DNA of 64,000 bases from the NCBI GenBank assembly GCA_902776275.1, contig CACYPI010000003.1, forward strand, positions 16,104-80,103. Direction: 5' to 3'. Below the pieces are notes generated by a model. That model was not told the DNA's origin, did not search any database, and saw nothing but the letters and a program-made list of their open reading frames with translations. Shown here one piece after another: positions 52,574-63,099 of this stretch (the stretch's first letter is position 1; the number at the start of each line of letters is the position of its first letter). Source of the DNA: an uncultured Aeromonadales bacterium (GTDB lineage: Bacteria > Pseudomonadota > Gammaproteobacteria > Enterobacterales > Succinivibrionaceae). Both the position numbers and the translations under genes were made by a program.

Positions 52574-52902
52574 TATTTGCTCTCCTTTTCAGCAGACTGC
52601 TCAAGAGCAGTGGTGTCAGGGATCTTAATGCCTTCAGGAAGGGTGACGTAGGCCTTCTTCCAGTCGGAGCGCCTGCCGATGCCATGGACGGTGCGGCGGG
52701 TCTTGCCCTTCACGATCAGGGTGCGAACGCTCTTGACCTGCTCAACGTTGAGGATCTTCTTCGCGGCGGCCTTGATCTCGTCCTTGGTCGCATTGAGGGC
52801 GACCTTGAACACAACCGTGTTGCGCTGCGTCATCGCGGCGTTGCTCTTCTCGGTGGTGATCGGGGCGATGATCACCTTGTAAATGCGGGAGTCAGTAATC
52901 AT
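52573..52902 (-). CDS. rplW: 50S ribosomal protein L23
   Basis: 109 aa (E. coli 100). Contains [39 protein letters not shown] and a loop with [21 protein letters not shown]23 is the docking site for trigger factor and SRP. Its ATG overlaps the rplD stop by 4 nt. A slightly longer charged C terminus accounts for the extra length. Confidence 0.97.
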   Translation of the reverse strand: MITDSRIYKVIIAPITTEKSNAAMTQRNTVVFKVALNATKDEIKAAAKKILNVEQVKSVRTLIVKGKTRRTVHGIGRRSDWKKAYVTLPEGIKIPDTTALEQSAEKESK

Positions 52903-53510
52903 TTCAGGAGCTCCTCGACCTTCTTGACGGCGGCGGTGGTCATGACGACCTTCTCGTGGCCGATCAGGCTAACGGGGTTGAAGCCGGCGGTGCCGGGCTG
53001 GCAGACATCGACCTTGTAGAGGTTGCGGGCGGCCAGGAAGACGTTCTGGTCGAACTCTCCGGTGACGATCAGGGCCTGCTTGAGCTCAAGCTCCTTGAGC
53101 TTGGCGACCATCGACTTGGTCTTGCAGTCGGCGAGCTTGAAGTCATCGACCACGAGCAGACGGCCCTGGCGGACCAGCTCGGAGAGAATGCTGCGCATCG
53201 CGACGCGGTACATCTTGCGGTTGACCTTCTGGGTCCAGTCCTGCGGCTTCGCGGCGAAAATGGTGCCGCCTGCCCTCCACAGAGGGGAGCGGGTGGAACC
53301 GGCGCGAGCGCGGCCGGTGCCCTTCTGGCGGAACGGCTTGCGGCCGCCGCCGGAGACCTCGGAACGGGTCTTCTGGGCCTTGGTGCCGGCGCGGGCGCAG
53401 GCCAGGTACGAAACCACGACCTGGTGGACCAGAGGCTCGTTGAACTCGCGGCCGAAGGTGTTTTCTGACACTTCCAGAGGCTTGTCAGCGCCAATCATCT
53501 TTAATTCCAT
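52899..53510 (-). CDS. rplD: 50S ribosomal protein L4
   Basis: 203 aa (E. coli 201). The tunnel loop carries [20 protein letters not shown]. In E. coli L4 also represses the S10 operon by acting on its leader at both transcription and translation; the leader here (54498-54682) is of similar length, but the binding hairpin is not proven. Confidence 0.97.
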   Translation of the reverse strand: MELKMIGADKPLEVSENTFGREFNEPLVHQVVVSYLACARAGTKAQKTRSEVSGGGRKPFRQKGTGRARAGSTRSPLWRAGGTIFAAKPQDWTQKVNRKMYRVAMRSILSELVRQGRLLVVDDFKLADCKTKSMVAKLKELELKQALIVTGEFDQNVFLAARNLYKVDVCQPGTAGFNPVSLIGHEKVVMTTAAVKKVEELLK

Positions 53511-53528
53511 GATCTTGTTTACCTCAGG

Positions 53529-54167
53529 TTAAGCTTTGACACTCGGCCTTACGATCAGATCCCCGTTGTTGGCGCCGGGAACGGCACCCTTGACGAGGAG
53601 CAGATTGCGGGCGGAATCAATGCGGACAAGCTCGAGATCCAGAACGGTGACCCTCTCGTCGCCCATGTGCCCGACCATCTTCTTGCCCTTGAACACGCGG
53701 CCCGGGGTCTGGTTCTGGCCAGTGGAGCCAGGAACGCGGTGGGAGCGCGAGTTGCCGTGGGTGAAGTCCTGGTGGAGGAAGTTGTAGCGCTTGATGGTGC
53801 CGGCGGTGCCTTTGCCCTTGCTGCGTCCGGTGACGTCCACCTTCTTCACGTCCTTGAACGCGTCGACCTTGATCTCAGTGCCCACAGGGTAGGAGGCGAG
53901 CTCCTCCTCGGAGAGGCGGAACTCCCAGAGGCCGCGGCCTGCCTCGACCTTGGACTTGGCGAAATGGCCGGCCTCGGGCTTGTTGATGCGGCTGGCCTTG
54001 CGGGTGCCGGTGGTGACCTGGATGGCGTTGTAGCCGTCGGTTTCCACATTCTTGACCTGGGTGACGCGGTTAGCCTCGACCTGGATGACGGTGACGGGAA
54101 CAGACTGGCCGTTCTCGTTGAACACGCGGGTCATGCCAAGCTTGCGGCCTACTAAACCGATTGACAT
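53529..54167 (-). CDS. rplC: 50S ribosomal protein L3
   Basis: 212 aa (E. coli 209). It begins [19 protein letters not shown] and carries [20 protein letters not shown], including the Gln that PrmB methylates in E. coli. L3 is one of the first proteins to assemble and reaches the peptidyl transferase centre. Confidence 0.98.
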   Translation of the reverse strand: MSIGLVGRKLGMTRVFNENGQSVPVTVIQVEANRVTQVKNVETDGYNAIQVTTGTRKASRINKPEAGHFAKSKVEAGRGLWEFRLSEEELASYPVGTEIKVDAFKDVKKVDVTGRSKGKGTAGTIKRYNFLHQDFTHGNSRSHRVPGSTGQNQTPGRVFKGKKMVGHMGDERVTVLDLELVRIDSARNLLLVKGAVPGANNGDLIVRPSVKA

Positions 54168-54185
54168 TTGTTATTCCCCTCTCAA

Positions 54186-54682
<497 letters not shown>

Positions 54683-54688
54683 GCCGTA

Positions 54689-54716
54689 ATTATACGCTTG
54701 ACATCGCAGGATGCAA
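54689..54716 (-). promoter_or_regulatory. S10-operon promoter
   Basis: TTGCAT (54716-54711), 16-bp spacer and TATAAT (54694-54689) on the minus strand. It is the only good promoter in the gap between the phosphoethanolamine transferase gene and rpsJ. Confidence 0.75.
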
Positions 54717-54752
54717 GCGCCGGATCGGGATTTTCATGCCGCGTGCCGCACT

Positions 54753-56603
54753 TCAGCGCAGCACAGGACCCACGCCTTTTGACCCAGCCTGCACAGTCCG
54801 TCCAGGGAACTGGGGATCCTCGGATGCGAGGAAGGAGCCGTGCATGGTCACAGCCTTCCTCTCCGTAAGCGAGTAGTGCTTTGATGAGATGTCAAAGCCT
54901 TTTTCATACTGCGCAACCGAGTTGAAGCCCATGAGGCCGCACATGAGGTCGAATGTCAGGTCGTTGGTCCAGACGCGCGATGAGTTGGCCCTGAGCGCCT
55001 TGAGCGTCTCCGGGTTGTCGCGGGAGTAGCTCTCCGAGAGCTTGACCATCAGCGGGATCCTCACCATCGGGAAGGTGAACTTAGCGGGGTTGTGGTCGAA
55101 CTGCTCGGTCACGTCCTCGCCGTGGTCGGACATGTAGACGAGGGCGCGGAAGCCGGGCTGCGCCTCGAACTTCTCGCAGATGCGCTTCAAGTTATTGTCG
55201 GTGTAGAGGATGGTGTCGTCGTACCAGTCGGTGCGCTGGTCGGGCGAGCCGTGGAAGACCTTGGCGCTGTCAGGGGTGCGCTCGTTGTAGCGCTCGTGGC
55301 TTCCCATCAGGTGGATGATCACCAGGACGTTCTTGCTCGAGCTCGGGCTGAACGAGGGGATGCGGTCGACGAGATCCTCGTCGTAGAAGAGGCTGTACAT
55401 CTTGGCGGTGTTGTTCAGCCAGATCTCGTGGCTGGCGCTTGAGGAGATCACCGAGATCGGGGTCTCGTAGACCCCGAACTTGCGCTGGTTGGAGATCCAC
55501 CAGACGTCGAAGCCGGCCCTACGGGCTATCTCGATTATGGAGAAGGAGTCGGTGAGCGGGGCGCCGTTGTACTGGTTCTTGCCACTTAGCGCATAGGTGA
55601 GCGCCGGGACGGTCTGCGGAAAACTCGAGTAGGGCTTCTCAAAGAACACCGTATCAGGATCATCAAGCAGCTTCTCCATGTAGGGGGTGGTCTCCCTGCC
55701 ATATCCGTAGCACTGCATGTGGTCGCGGTTCTCCGACTCGCCCAGCACCAGCACATAGATGCCTTGATGGCGGCTGTCGGCGCTGATGGGCGGCAGCGAG
55801 GCTAGCATCTTTTCGCGCTCGCTGGCGCGGCGCGAGTAGTTCTCGAACTCACGCAGCTGCACCCCGGTGACCTTGAGCACCGAGGTGGCGATGTAAGGCA
55901 CCTGGGGCACGACGTTCACGAGATCGTAGATGCTGACCACGAAGAGGAAGACGCCTGCGGTGAAGCGCCCGCGGAAATGCCTGGCGCGGTTGACCCCGGC
56001 CTTTGCCAGGAGCATCAGGTAGAAGGCCACGAGAAAGAGCGTGAAGACGAAGGCCGCGATCCACCAGATGTTGCCGTGGGCCTGCACGTACTCGAGCGAC
56101 TCGTCGCCGTTGGTCTGCGCCATCGCCAGGATGATGTCCGAGGTCAGCAGCTGGCGCATCGCGATGAAATAGGCCCATACCGAGCCAGGGAAGAGGATGA
56201 GCGCGATGGCGACCAGCAACGCAAGCGCGCGCGCCACGCCGCGCACGATGTAGTTGCGCGCCTGGCCCGAGAGGTACCAGAGGAAAAGCAGCGGAACGAA
56301 GGAGGCGCAGGCGGCCTCGATGGCGACGAGGAACTCCGAGGGGCGCAGCTCCGAGCCGATGCACAGCCTGATGAAGGGGACGGAGGCGTAGAGCGCGGCG
56401 AGGAACACGAAGAAGAGGAAGACCTTGCGGCTTAAGCCGAAGAAGTCCCACACGAGCACGGCGCTCGAGCAGGCGACGATTCCGGCGATCGCCGGCACGA
56501 ACACGCGGGCCGAGGGCTCGGTTGCGTACTCGAACACGCCGAAGGCCACCGCCCCGACGACGATGGCGGCTGCTATGAAGGTTCTCACGAACGACGAGTT
56601 CAT
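54753..56603 (-). CDS. phosphoethanolamine transferase-like membrane enzyme (sulfatase fold)
   Basis: 616 aa. About five N-terminal membrane helices (residues 8-25, 33-55, 60-80, 95-115, 120-150, with another near 180-200) precede a periplasmic alkaline phosphatase/sulfatase-type domain from about 280. Metal and catalytic residues can be placed: Glu289 in VLVLGESENRDHM, a likely Thr nucleophile at 331 in SFPQTVPALTYALS, HLMGSHERY, and Asp493/His494 in MSDHGEDVTE. Members (EptA, EptB, CptA, OpgE) move phosphoethanolamine onto lipid A, core sugar or glucans; the motif spacing looks closest to CptA/OpgE types. The acceptor cannot be decided. It reads toward the S10 promoter, with no obvious terminator between. 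Confidence 0.85.
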   Translation of the reverse strand: MNSSFVRTFIAAAIVVGAVAFGVFEYATEPSARVFVPAIAGIVACSSAVLVWDFFGLSRKVFLFFVFLAALYASVPFIRLCIGSELRPSEFLVAIEAACASFVPLLFLWYLSGQARNYIVRGVARALALLVAIALILFPGSVWAYFIAMRQLLTSDIILAMAQTNGDESLEYVQAHGNIWWIAAFVFTLFLVAFYLMLLAKAGVNRARHFRGRFTAGVFLFVVSIYDLVNVVPQVPYIATSVLKVTGVQLREFENYSRRASEREKMLASLPPISADSRHQGIYVLVLGESENRDHMQCYGYGRETTPYMEKLLDDPDTVFFEKPYSSFPQTVPALTYALSGKNQYNGAPLTDSFSIIEIARRAGFDVWWISNQRKFGVYETPISVISSSASHEIWLNNTAKMYSLFYDEDLVDRIPSFSPSSSKNVLVIIHLMGSHERYNERTPDSAKVFHGSPDQRTDWYDDTILYTDNNLKRICEKFEAQPGFRALVYMSDHGEDVTEQFDHNPAKFTFPMVRIPLMVKLSESYSRDNPETLKALRANSSRVWTNDLTFDLMCGLMGFNSVAQYEKGFDISSKHYSLTERKAVTMHGSFLASEDPQFPGRTVQAGSKGVGPVLR

Positions 56604-56797
56604 CTTTGATCGATCCCAGACGGCCGCTCTTCTGGCGGCCTTGTCAGGTTAAATCCATGTAAAAAGTCATAGAATTTTATCCCATCATCTGAGTTAGTGA
56701 AACTGCGACGCTTTCTTCCATGGGCCGGAACCAACGCCCGCCAGGATGCTGTAGAGTAATGGCCGCCGGGAACACGCGCCCGGACAAGGCTCACAAC

Positions 56798-57460
56798 ATG
56801 GATTTCAACTTCACTCTCCCCTGCGGCTACGGGAGGTCCTCCCCGAAGGACGATCTCAAGCTGCCCGAGGGCTTCGGCTCGGTGGTGCTCCACAGCTGCT
56901 GCGCCCCCTGCTCCACCGCAGTGCTCGAGTGCCTGGTGCAAAACGGCATCAGGCCCGTGGTCTTCTTCTTCAACCCCAACATCCACCCTAGGGCCGAGTA
57001 CGATACAAGGCGCGACGAGTGGAAGCGCCTTTGCGATCTCTTGGGGCTTGAGGCGGTCGAGGGCGACTACGAGCCTGAAAAATGGCTTGCGAAGGCCAAG
57101 GGCCTTGAGGACGAGCCTGAGCGCGGCAGGCGCTGCAGCATGTGCTTTGAGATGAGGCTGGAGGCAACCGCGCGCTTTGCCCTCTCGCGCGGCATTGCGC
57201 TCTTCACCACTACGCTTGCCACCTCGCGCTGGAAGAGCAAGCCCCAGGTCGACGCGGCAGGATACGCTGCGGCAAAGGCCGTCCCCGGCAGCGCCTACTG
57301 GGACTTCGACTGGAGGAAGGAGGGGCTTGTGGGCAGGCGCTATGAGCTCGTGCGGGAGATAGGCTTCTACAACCAGCGCTACTGCGGCTGCGCCTACAGC
57401 ATGAAAGCCGCGCTCTCGTCTGGGAAGATAAGCGATGTCCCAGGCGGCGGGAAGGACTGA
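56798..57460 (+). CDS. queH: epoxyqueuosine reductase QueH
   Basis: 220 aa from the ATG at 56798 (AAGG 9 nt upstream); a start at 56759 in the same frame is possible. QueH performs the last step of queuosine synthesis in tRNA, reducing epoxyqueuosine, and replaces the cobalamin enzyme QueG in many bacteria. The cysteine motifs of the DUF208 family are clear: VVLHSCCAPCSTAVLE, RRCSMCFEMRLE and NQRYCGCAYS, which hold the iron-sulfur cluster and a second metal. It is a single gene followed by a terminator. Confidence 0.93.
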   Translation: MDFNFTLPCGYGRSSPKDDLKLPEGFGSVVLHSCCAPCSTAVLECLVQNGIRPVVFFFNPNIHPRAEYDTRRDEWKRLCDLLGLEAVEGDYEPEKWLAKAKGLEDEPERGRRCSMCFEMRLEATARFALSRGIALFTTTLATSRWKSKPQVDAAGYAAAKAVPGSAYWDFDWRKEGLVGRRYELVREIGFYNQRYCGCAYSMKAALSSGKISDVPGGGKD

Positions 57461-57470
57461 GGCGCCAGAT

Positions 57471-57513
57471 CGCAAGGCCCGGGGCAGAACGCTGTCCCGG
57501 GCCTTGCGCTTTT
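57471..57513 (+). terminator. terminator after queH
   Basis: The stem CGCAAGGCCCGGG/CCCGGGCCTTGCG, extended by CAG/CTG around loop AACG, is followed by CTTTT. It lies 10 bp past queH and before the convergent pyrE stop. Confidence 0.85.
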
Positions 57514-57524
57514 ACGAGGATGGA

Positions 57525-58169
57525 TCAGACCCCGTAGTCGGCGCGGTACTTCTCCATCGCCGGGATATGGGAGTTCAGTTCCGGATCCTTCTTGATGTAC
57601 TCGAGCAGATCGGCAAACGAGACTATGGAGGCGACCTTGATCCCAAGCTCCTCCTCGGCCTCGGCGATGGCGCTCTTCTCCCCGCGTCCCTTCTCCATGC
57701 GATCCAGCGCAATGATGGCGCCGCAGAAGTCGGCGCCGGCGACCTTGATGATCCCGGCTGACTCGCGGATCGCGGTGCCTGCGGTTATGACGTCATCGAC
57801 CAGCATCACCCTGCCCTTGAGGGGGGCGCCGACCAGGTTGCCACCTTCGCCGTGATCCTTCTTCTCCTTGCGGTTGAAGCACCAGGGCCTGTTGATCCCG
57901 TGCCCGCTGTGCAGGGCCATCGCGGTGGCGCAGCACAGTGGGATCCCCTTGTACGCAGGCCCGAATAGCACGTCGTACTCGATGCCGCTGTCGATGAGGG
58001 CACGGGCGTAGCACGCGCCGAGCACGTCAAGATCGGCGCCGGTGCAGAAGCCGCCGGCGTTGAAGAAGTAGGGGCTGGTGCGGCCCGACTTGAGCACGAA
58101 GCTCCCGAACTTGAGCACGCCGCGCTGTAGCGCAAGCTCTATGAATCTGCGTCTGTAATCCTGCATCAT
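57525..58169 (-). CDS. pyrE: orotate phosphoribosyltransferase
   Basis: 214 aa (E. coli 213). It makes OMP from orotate and PRPP in pyrimidine synthesis. [16 protein letters not shown] and the PRPP loop [17 protein letters not shown] are conserved, with [10 protein letters not shown] before the flexible loop. Two ATG codons stand side by side at the start. In E. coli pyrE follows rph and lies near yicC; here yicC is divergent from it. Confidence 0.97.
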   Translation of the reverse strand: MMQDYRRRFIELALQRGVLKFGSFVLKSGRTSPYFFNAGGFCTGADLDVLGACYARALIDSGIEYDVLFGPAYKGIPLCCATAMALHSGHGINRPWCFNRKEKKDHGEGGNLVGAPLKGRVMLVDDVITAGTAIRESAGIIKVAGADFCGAIIALDRMEKGRGEKSAIAEAEEELGIKVASIVSFADLLEYIKKDPELNSHIPAMEKYRADYGV

Positions 58170-58284
58170 GGCACCTCGCTTGAAAATCCGCCGGCTATTC
58201 TATCAGGGATCAGGCGCGCCCTGCCGCGAATGGGCTCCCTGGCCTGATGCTATATTTGTGATCCCTAGCGTTTGGAGGCTTTCA

Positions 58285-59148
58285 ATGGGACAGATCAGGA
58301 GCATGACCGGAAGCGGGCACGGAAGCGCCCAGGGCAAGGGATTTTCAGCCGCGGTGCAGCTGCGCTCCGTCAACAGCCGCTTCCTCGACTTCAAGTACGA
58401 CTCGGACGAGGGGATCCTGTTCTTGGAAGGCGCGCTGCGCGGCCTGCTCAAGGGCAAGGCGGAGCGCGGGCGCGTCGAGTGCACGGCGAGGATCGCCGGC
58501 GAAGGAGACGCGGTCACGGTCGACCACGCCCGCCTGAAGGCGGTGATGGAGGCCGTCTCCGAGGTGAGGAGGCTCGATCCTTCCGCCACGGTGAGCGCGG
58601 TCGAAGTACTCTCCTTCCCGGGGGTCGCCTCGGCAGGCGGGCCTTCAGAGAAGGAGCTCGAGGACGCATTTTCCAAGGCCTTCATGGATGCCCTCTCAGG
58701 CCTCGTGCGCACCCGGGAGGAGGAAGGCGCAAGGCTCTGCACTGCTCTTTTGGATCGGCTTGATCGGATTTCTGCGCTTTTGGACAAGGTCGAGGGCATG
58801 GCGGACAGCCTCACCGCGGACATGCGGCAGGCTTTGGAGAAGCGGGTCTCGGAGCTTTTTTCAGACAAGCTCGACCCGGGCAGGCTTGAGCAAGAGGTGC
58901 TCGCCGCGAGCATGCGCGCGGACATCCAGGAGGAGTACGACCGCCTGCGCTCGCACGTGGCCTCGGCGCGGTCGATCCTCAAGGCAGGCGGCCTGTGCGG
59001 CAAGAAGCTCGACTTCCTGATGCAGGAGTTCAACCGCGAGGCCAACACTATGTCCTCGAAGTCCTGTTCGCTCGAGCTCACCAAGATCTGCGTGGACCTC
59101 AAGGTCCTCATAGAGCAGATGCGCGAGCAGGTGCAGAACATCGAATAG
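58285..59148 (+). CDS. yicC: YicC-family endoribonuclease
   Basis: 287 aa, the E. coli length. ATG at 58285 with GGAGG 6 nt upstream; codons before it were rejected. The N-terminal YicC domain starts IRSMTGSGHGSAQGKG, and the C-terminal DUF1732 part reads DIQEEYDRLRSHVASARSIL and GKKLDFLMQEFNREANTMSSKS. The family is reported to cleave small RNAs and mRNAs with help from PNPase. It diverges from pyrE with about 115 bp between them. Confidence 0.95.
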   Translation: MGQIRSMTGSGHGSAQGKGFSAAVQLRSVNSRFLDFKYDSDEGILFLEGALRGLLKGKAERGRVECTARIAGEGDAVTVDHARLKAVMEAVSEVRRLDPSATVSAVEVLSFPGVASAGGPSEKELEDAFSKAFMDALSGLVRTREEEGARLCTALLDRLDRISALLDKVEGMADSLTADMRQALEKRVSELFSDKLDPGRLEQEVLAASMRADIQEEYDRLRSHVASARSILKAGGLCGKKLDFLMQEFNREANTMSSKSCSLELTKICVDLKVLIEQMREQVQNIE

Positions 59149-59171
59149 TCCCAGGAGGGCTTTCAAAGGAT

Positions 59172-59192
59172 GCGGGGGCGATGCGCCCCCGC
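59172..59192. terminator. hairpin between yicC and the YbjD-like gene
   Basis: Nine-bp stem GCGGGGGCG/CGCCCCCGC with loop ATG, between convergent stops. No T run follows on either strand. Confidence 0.45.
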
Positions 59193-59196
59193 TTCG

Positions 59197-61059
59197 TCAG
59201 ATGTAGTCGCCGCGGCTGAGCTCGCAGGCTCCCCTTATGAGGTCGCGAAAGAGCGGCGGCACCCCGTCGGGGCCGCGGCGCTGCATCTGCTCTATGACCG
59301 CCACGGCAAGCCCTGGCTTGCCGCGGCGCCTGATCGCAAGATCGATGAAGCGGTCCGCAGTCAGCCCCCACCTCTGGCCTCCCCTCACCCCCGAGGCGTC
59401 CTTGTACACGAAGTCGTATCCGTTGTGGTAGAGGAAGTGCTCGATGTCCACGCTCGGCAGCATCGTCACGTAACGCTCGGTGCTGGCTCCGCCGCAGAAG
59501 CGCTGCACAGTCTCGAAGTACTTGCGCCCGGCCTCGTCGCCGTCGGTGAGCACATGGCAGGCGATCCCAAGCTGCCTTGCGATCTTGAGGATCGGGGTGA
59601 GCCCGCACTGGGCGAACTCGATGGGCCTTATGCCCTTGCAGGGCAGGCTCACGCCTAAGAGCGCGGCGACCTGCATGAGGATCCAGATCTCTGTCTCGCC
59701 CTCGACTAAGAGCCAGGTCCTTGCAAAGAAGCTCGTCGGGCGGTTGATGCGCAGGTGGAAGGCGATGCGCCGCTCGTCATCAGCCGAGAGCGAGTCCTCC
59801 GACACCTTGTAGCTGCGCGTGTCGTAGAAGGGGCGGTAGAGGCGCCTTATCGAGGTGAGCGGTACGGCCGAGACCAGATCGCTTGAGTTAGTCGTGACGA
59901 TCTTCTGGATGCGCACCGAGTCGATGATCGACCACAGCGAGAGCAGCATCGAGGGGTGGAAGCGGGCCTCGATGTCCTCGAAGATGAGGATCGGCGAGGC
60001 GTTCTTCTCGATGGTGCGGTCCCCCTTTGAATAGACGACCACGCCTGCGAGCAGCGCCGTGAGCATCTTGGCCTTGTTCACGCCTGGGCGGTTGATGGTG
60101 TCGCGGATGTTCGAGAGCGTCTCGAGCGTGACCGGGTTTGAAACGATCATCCTGCTACCGTGGTTTTCGTCCTCGGTGATCTCAGGACCTGAGTAGCTTG
60201 CGAGGTAGCGCTTGGTGCCCCACTCGATCTCCCCCAGGAGCCGCTTCATCTCGCTGCCTGTGAGCGAGGGCCCGTTCTCGATGTAGTCCTCGACGTTCTG
60301 GAAGTCCCCTCCGGTGACCGCGCCCACCCTCTGGGTGTCGGTCTTCGAGTAGGAGAGCATGCGGTGGTCGCGGATGCGCAGAACCGGGCAGAGCCTTATG
60401 ACATAGCGCGCAGCCGCCTCCATCTCCTCCTGCGTGGCGCTCCCGCCGCGGCAGATCATGCTGTGGCGCGTCAGGAACTCCCCGACCTCGTCTTGAGCTG
60501 CGATCCTCCAGTGCAGGCGGTACACGCCGTCGGTGCCGTAGTTCCAGAAGCGCTTGAGCTCGGGGATGTCCAGCGGGCCGTTGGCCCCCGCCCCTTCCGC
60601 GAAGATGAAGTCGAACTGGATCTTGCCGGCGCTGGCGCGGTAGGTGTCGGCGCTTTGGATCTCGTACTCGCCCTGCAGCGCCGGATCGGCGCGGCTGCGC
60701 TCCTTGAGATCCTCGAGCGCGCGGCTGCGGCGGGTGCGGCGCCTCCTCATGAACTCAGAAAGCCGGGGCCTGCCGTGCGCGGAAGGCGCGGCAGCCTTGT
60801 CCTGGGACTTGGCATCATCGCCGTCGCCTTCCAAGAGCGGGGCGCTGTCCTCGCCCAGGATGGGCACCGGCTCGTAGAGATCCTCGCGGGAGAACCTGCA
60901 CAGATCCTCGCCGCGGCCGAGCGCCACCCAGAGCGCGCGCAACAGCGACGACTTGCCCCAGGTGTTCTCGCCGATGAGGACCGTCCCGCCCTCCTCGAAG
61001 TCTATCTTGAGGTGCCTGATGCCGCGGTAGTTGCGGATCTCGGCCTGCTGAAGGTACAT
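59197..61059 (-). CDS. ybjD: OLD-family ATPase/TOPRIM protein (YbjD-like)
   Basis: 620 aa from the ATG at 61059 (GGGAGGG upstream). The N-terminal ABC-type ATPase has Walker A IGENTWGKSSLLRALW and a Walker B-like ILIFEDIEARFHP. The middle (about 85-130) has a long charged insert with SEFMRRRRTRRSRALEDLKE. The C-terminal TOPRIM domain shows LLVEGETE and TDGDEAG metal motifs. OLD proteins cut DNA; some act in phage defence with a helicase partner (Gabija), but no partner gene lies here. E. coli YbjD has the same GENxWGKSSLL start, so a housekeeping DNA-repair role is more likely. It follows cysS on the same strand. Confidence 0.85.
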   Translation of the reverse strand: MYLQQAEIRNYRGIRHLKIDFEEGGTVLIGENTWGKSSLLRALWVALGRGEDLCRFSREDLYEPVPILGEDSAPLLEGDGDDAKSQDKAAAPSAHGRPRLSEFMRRRRTRRSRALEDLKERSRADPALQGEYEIQSADTYRASAGKIQFDFIFAEGAGANGPLDIPELKRFWNYGTDGVYRLHWRIAAQDEVGEFLTRHSMICRGGSATQEEMEAAARYVIRLCPVLRIRDHRMLSYSKTDTQRVGAVTGGDFQNVEDYIENGPSLTGSEMKRLLGEIEWGTKRYLASYSGPEITEDENHGSRMIVSNPVTLETLSNIRDTINRPGVNKAKMLTALLAGVVVYSKGDRTIEKNASPILIFEDIEARFHPSMLLSLWSIIDSVRIQKIVTTNSSDLVSAVPLTSIRRLYRPFYDTRSYKVSEDSLSADDERRIAFHLRINRPTSFFARTWLLVEGETEIWILMQVAALLGVSLPCKGIRPIEFAQCGLTPILKIARQLGIACHVLTDGDEAGRKYFETVQRFCGGASTERYVTMLPSVDIEHFLYHNGYDFVYKDASGVRGGQRWGLTADRFIDLAIRRRGKPGLAVAVIEQMQRRGPDGVPPLFRDLIRGACELSRGDYI

Positions 61060-61085
61060 GCGCACCCTCCCGTCTGTCATGAGAC

Positions 61086-61106
61086 GGGGCGCCAGCATGG
61101 CGCCCC
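61086..61106 (-). terminator. hairpin between cysS and the YbjD-like gene
   Basis: Eight-bp stem GGGGCGCC/GGCGCCCC with a 5-nt loop, 22 bp past the cysS stop. No T run, so it may act as an RNA processing or pause site rather than a terminator. Confidence 0.4.
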
Positions 61107-61127
61107 GGCAAGTTCAATCGGAGGCCT

Positions 61128-62504
61128 TCAGGCACGCCTCCAGATGGTCCCCGAAGGGCCGTCCTCAAGCTCGACTCCCATCGCGCGGAGCTTGTCGCGC
61201 GCGGCGTCGGCGCGCTTGAAGTCGCGCGCCTTGCGCGCCTCGTTGCGCTCCTTGACGAGAGCCTCGATCTCAACGTCGTCGCCTGCATCGCCGCCGGCGG
61301 CTCCCTTTAGGAAGTCCTCGGGATTCTGATAGAGGATCCCAAGCACCGAGCCTAGCTGCAGCAGCCTGCCAGCAAGCGCCAGCTTCTCATCGCCGCCTGC
61401 GGTGTTCACGCGCTTTGCCAGATCGAACAGCACCGCCAGCGCCGCCGGGGTGTTGAAGTCGTCGTCCATTGCCTCGTCAAAGCGCTTGGTGAATTCGTCC
61501 TCGCCGGTGGCCGCAACGGCGCCCGGGGCGCTGCGCAGCGCTGTGTAGAGCCTTGAGAGCGACGCGCGCGCCATGCCGAGGTTCTCCTGGCTGTAGTTGA
61601 GCTGCCCGCGGTACTGGCAGGACATCAGGAAAAACCTCACGGTCTCGGCGTCGTACTGCTTGAGCACGTCGCGGATGGTGAAGAAGTTGTGCAGGGACTT
61701 GGACATCTTCTGCTCGTTGATCATCACCATGCCCGAGTGCATCCAGTAGTTCACGTAGTGCGTGTGGAACGCGCAGCAGCTCTGGGCTATCTCGTTCTCG
61801 TGGTGCGGGAAGATGAGGTCAGATCCGCCGCCGTGGATGTCAAAGTGGGTGCCCAGGTAGCGGCTGTTCATCGCCGAGCACTCGATGTGCCACCCCGGGC
61901 GGCCCTCGCCCCAGGGCGAAGGCCAGGAAGGCTCGCCGGGCTTGCTCATCTTCCAGAGCACGAAGTCGTAGGGGTTGTGCTTGGTCTTCTCGATCTCGAC
62001 GCGCGCGCCCGCCTCAAGCTCGTCGAGCTTCTGGCCTGACAGCGCGCCGTACTCCGGGAACGAGTCTATCTTGAAGACCACGTCGCCGTTGTCGGCGACA
62101 TAGGCGTGGCCGCCGTCGACGAGCTTCTTGGTGAGGTCGATGATCCCCTCGATGTTCTCGGTGGCGCGCGGCTCGATGTCCGGGCGCAGGATGTTCAGCG
62201 CGTCGAAATCCTTGTGCATCTCGGCGATGAACTCCTCGGCCAGAGCCTTGGCGCTCACCCCGCGCTCGTTGGCGCGGCGGATGATCTTGTCGTCGATGTC
62301 GGTGATGTTGCGGACGTAGGTCACGTCGTAGCCGCGGTGGCGCAGGTACCTGACGATGACGTCGAAGTTGACGAACGTGCGCGCATGCCCGATGTGGCAC
62401 AGGTCGTACACGGTCACTCCGCATACGTACATCCCGATCTTTCCCTCGTGGATCGGCTTGAAGATCTCTTTGGTCTTGGTTAATGTGTTGTGTATTCTGA
62501 GCAT
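61128..62504 (-). CDS. cysS: cysteinyl-tRNA synthetase
   Basis: 458 aa (E. coli 461). The start at 62504 ([18 protein letters not shown]) fits the family; an ATG three codons earlier is possible. It charges tRNA-Cys. The class I motif HIGH is in [17 protein letters not shown], and KMSKS in [13 protein letters not shown]. Zinc ligands are in [17 protein letters not shown] and HHENEIAQS. Near residue 210 the family-specific [15 protein letters not shown] segment is intact. It diverges from ppiB as in E. coli. Confidence 0.97.
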   Translation of the reverse strand: MLRIHNTLTKTKEIFKPIHEGKIGMYVCGVTVYDLCHIGHARTFVNFDVIVRYLRHRGYDVTYVRNITDIDDKIIRRANERGVSAKALAEEFIAEMHKDFDALNILRPDIEPRATENIEGIIDLTKKLVDGGHAYVADNGDVVFKIDSFPEYGALSGQKLDELEAGARVEIEKTKHNPYDFVLWKMSKPGEPSWPSPWGEGRPGWHIECSAMNSRYLGTHFDIHGGGSDLIFPHHENEIAQSCCAFHTHYVNYWMHSGMVMINEQKMSKSLHNFFTIRDVLKQYDAETVRFFLMSCQYRGQLNYSQENLGMARASLSRLYTALRSAPGAVAATGEDEFTKRFDEAMDDDFNTPAALAVLFDLAKRVNTAGGDEKLALAGRLLQLGSVLGILYQNPEDFLKGAAGGDAGDDVEIEALVKERNEARKARDFKRADAARDKLRAMGVELEDGPSGTIWRRA

Positions 62505-62600
62505 GGCCGTCATCTTCTCTAATATCTGAAGAAAAAAGTATAGCCCAAAACAGCCGCGCGGCCGCACGCGCGCCATCTTCCACTCCAAGGAGCATTCCCA

Positions 62601-63095
62601 ATGATCATCCTCAAGACCAACCTCGGCGACATCAAGATTGAACTCAACCCGGAGAAGGCGCCCACCACCTGCTCCAACTTCGAAAACTACGTGAAGAAGG
62701 GCTTTTACAACGGCACCATTTTCCACCGCGTCATCCCCGGCTTCATGATCCAGGGCGGCGGCTTCACCGAGCAGATGGAGCAGAAGGAAACCGACGCGCC
62801 GATCGCCAACGAGGCCGACAACGGCCTGCGCAACGAGCCGGGCTCGATCGCGATGGCCAGGACCCAGGATCCGCACTCGGCGACCGCCCAGTTCTTCATC
62901 AACACCGTGGACAACTCCTTCCTGAACTTCCGCTCCAAGACCGTCGACGGCTGGGGCTACGCGGTCTTCGGCAAGGTCGTGGACGGCATGGACGTGGTCA
63001 AGAAGATCGAGAAGGTCCGCACCCACCGCTCAGGCTGGTACGACGACGTGCCTGTCGAGACCGTCGTGATCAAGGAGGCGGTGATCGAGGACTGA
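62601..63095 (+). CDS. ppiB: peptidyl-prolyl cis-trans isomerase B
   Basis: 164 aa, the E. coli length, no signal peptide, so cytoplasmic. Cyclophilin core: [38 protein letters not shown] and [15 protein letters not shown]. The catalytic Arg is in FHRV. AAGGAG precedes the ATG. lpxH follows after 4 bp, the same pairing as in E. coli. Confidence 0.97.
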   Translation: MIILKTNLGDIKIELNPEKAPTTCSNFENYVKKGFYNGTIFHRVIPGFMIQGGGFTEQMEQKETDAPIANEADNGLRNEPGSIAMARTQDPHSATAQFFINTVDNSFLNFRSKTVDGWGYAVFGKVVDGMDVVKKIEKVRTHRSGWYDDVPVETVVIKEAVIED

Positions 63096-63099
63096 TCCC

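Noticed and set aside
54753..56603. Loss of the catalytic Thr in the phosphoethanolamine transferase
   Set aside because: The GESE segment is the metal Glu region; the likely Thr nucleophile is later, in SFPQTVPAL, so the active site appears complete.
59197..61059. Gabija-like or OLD anti-phage system
   Set aside because: The ATPase/TOPRIM gene resembles E. coli YbjD and has no helicase or other defence partner next to it (cysS and yicC flank it).
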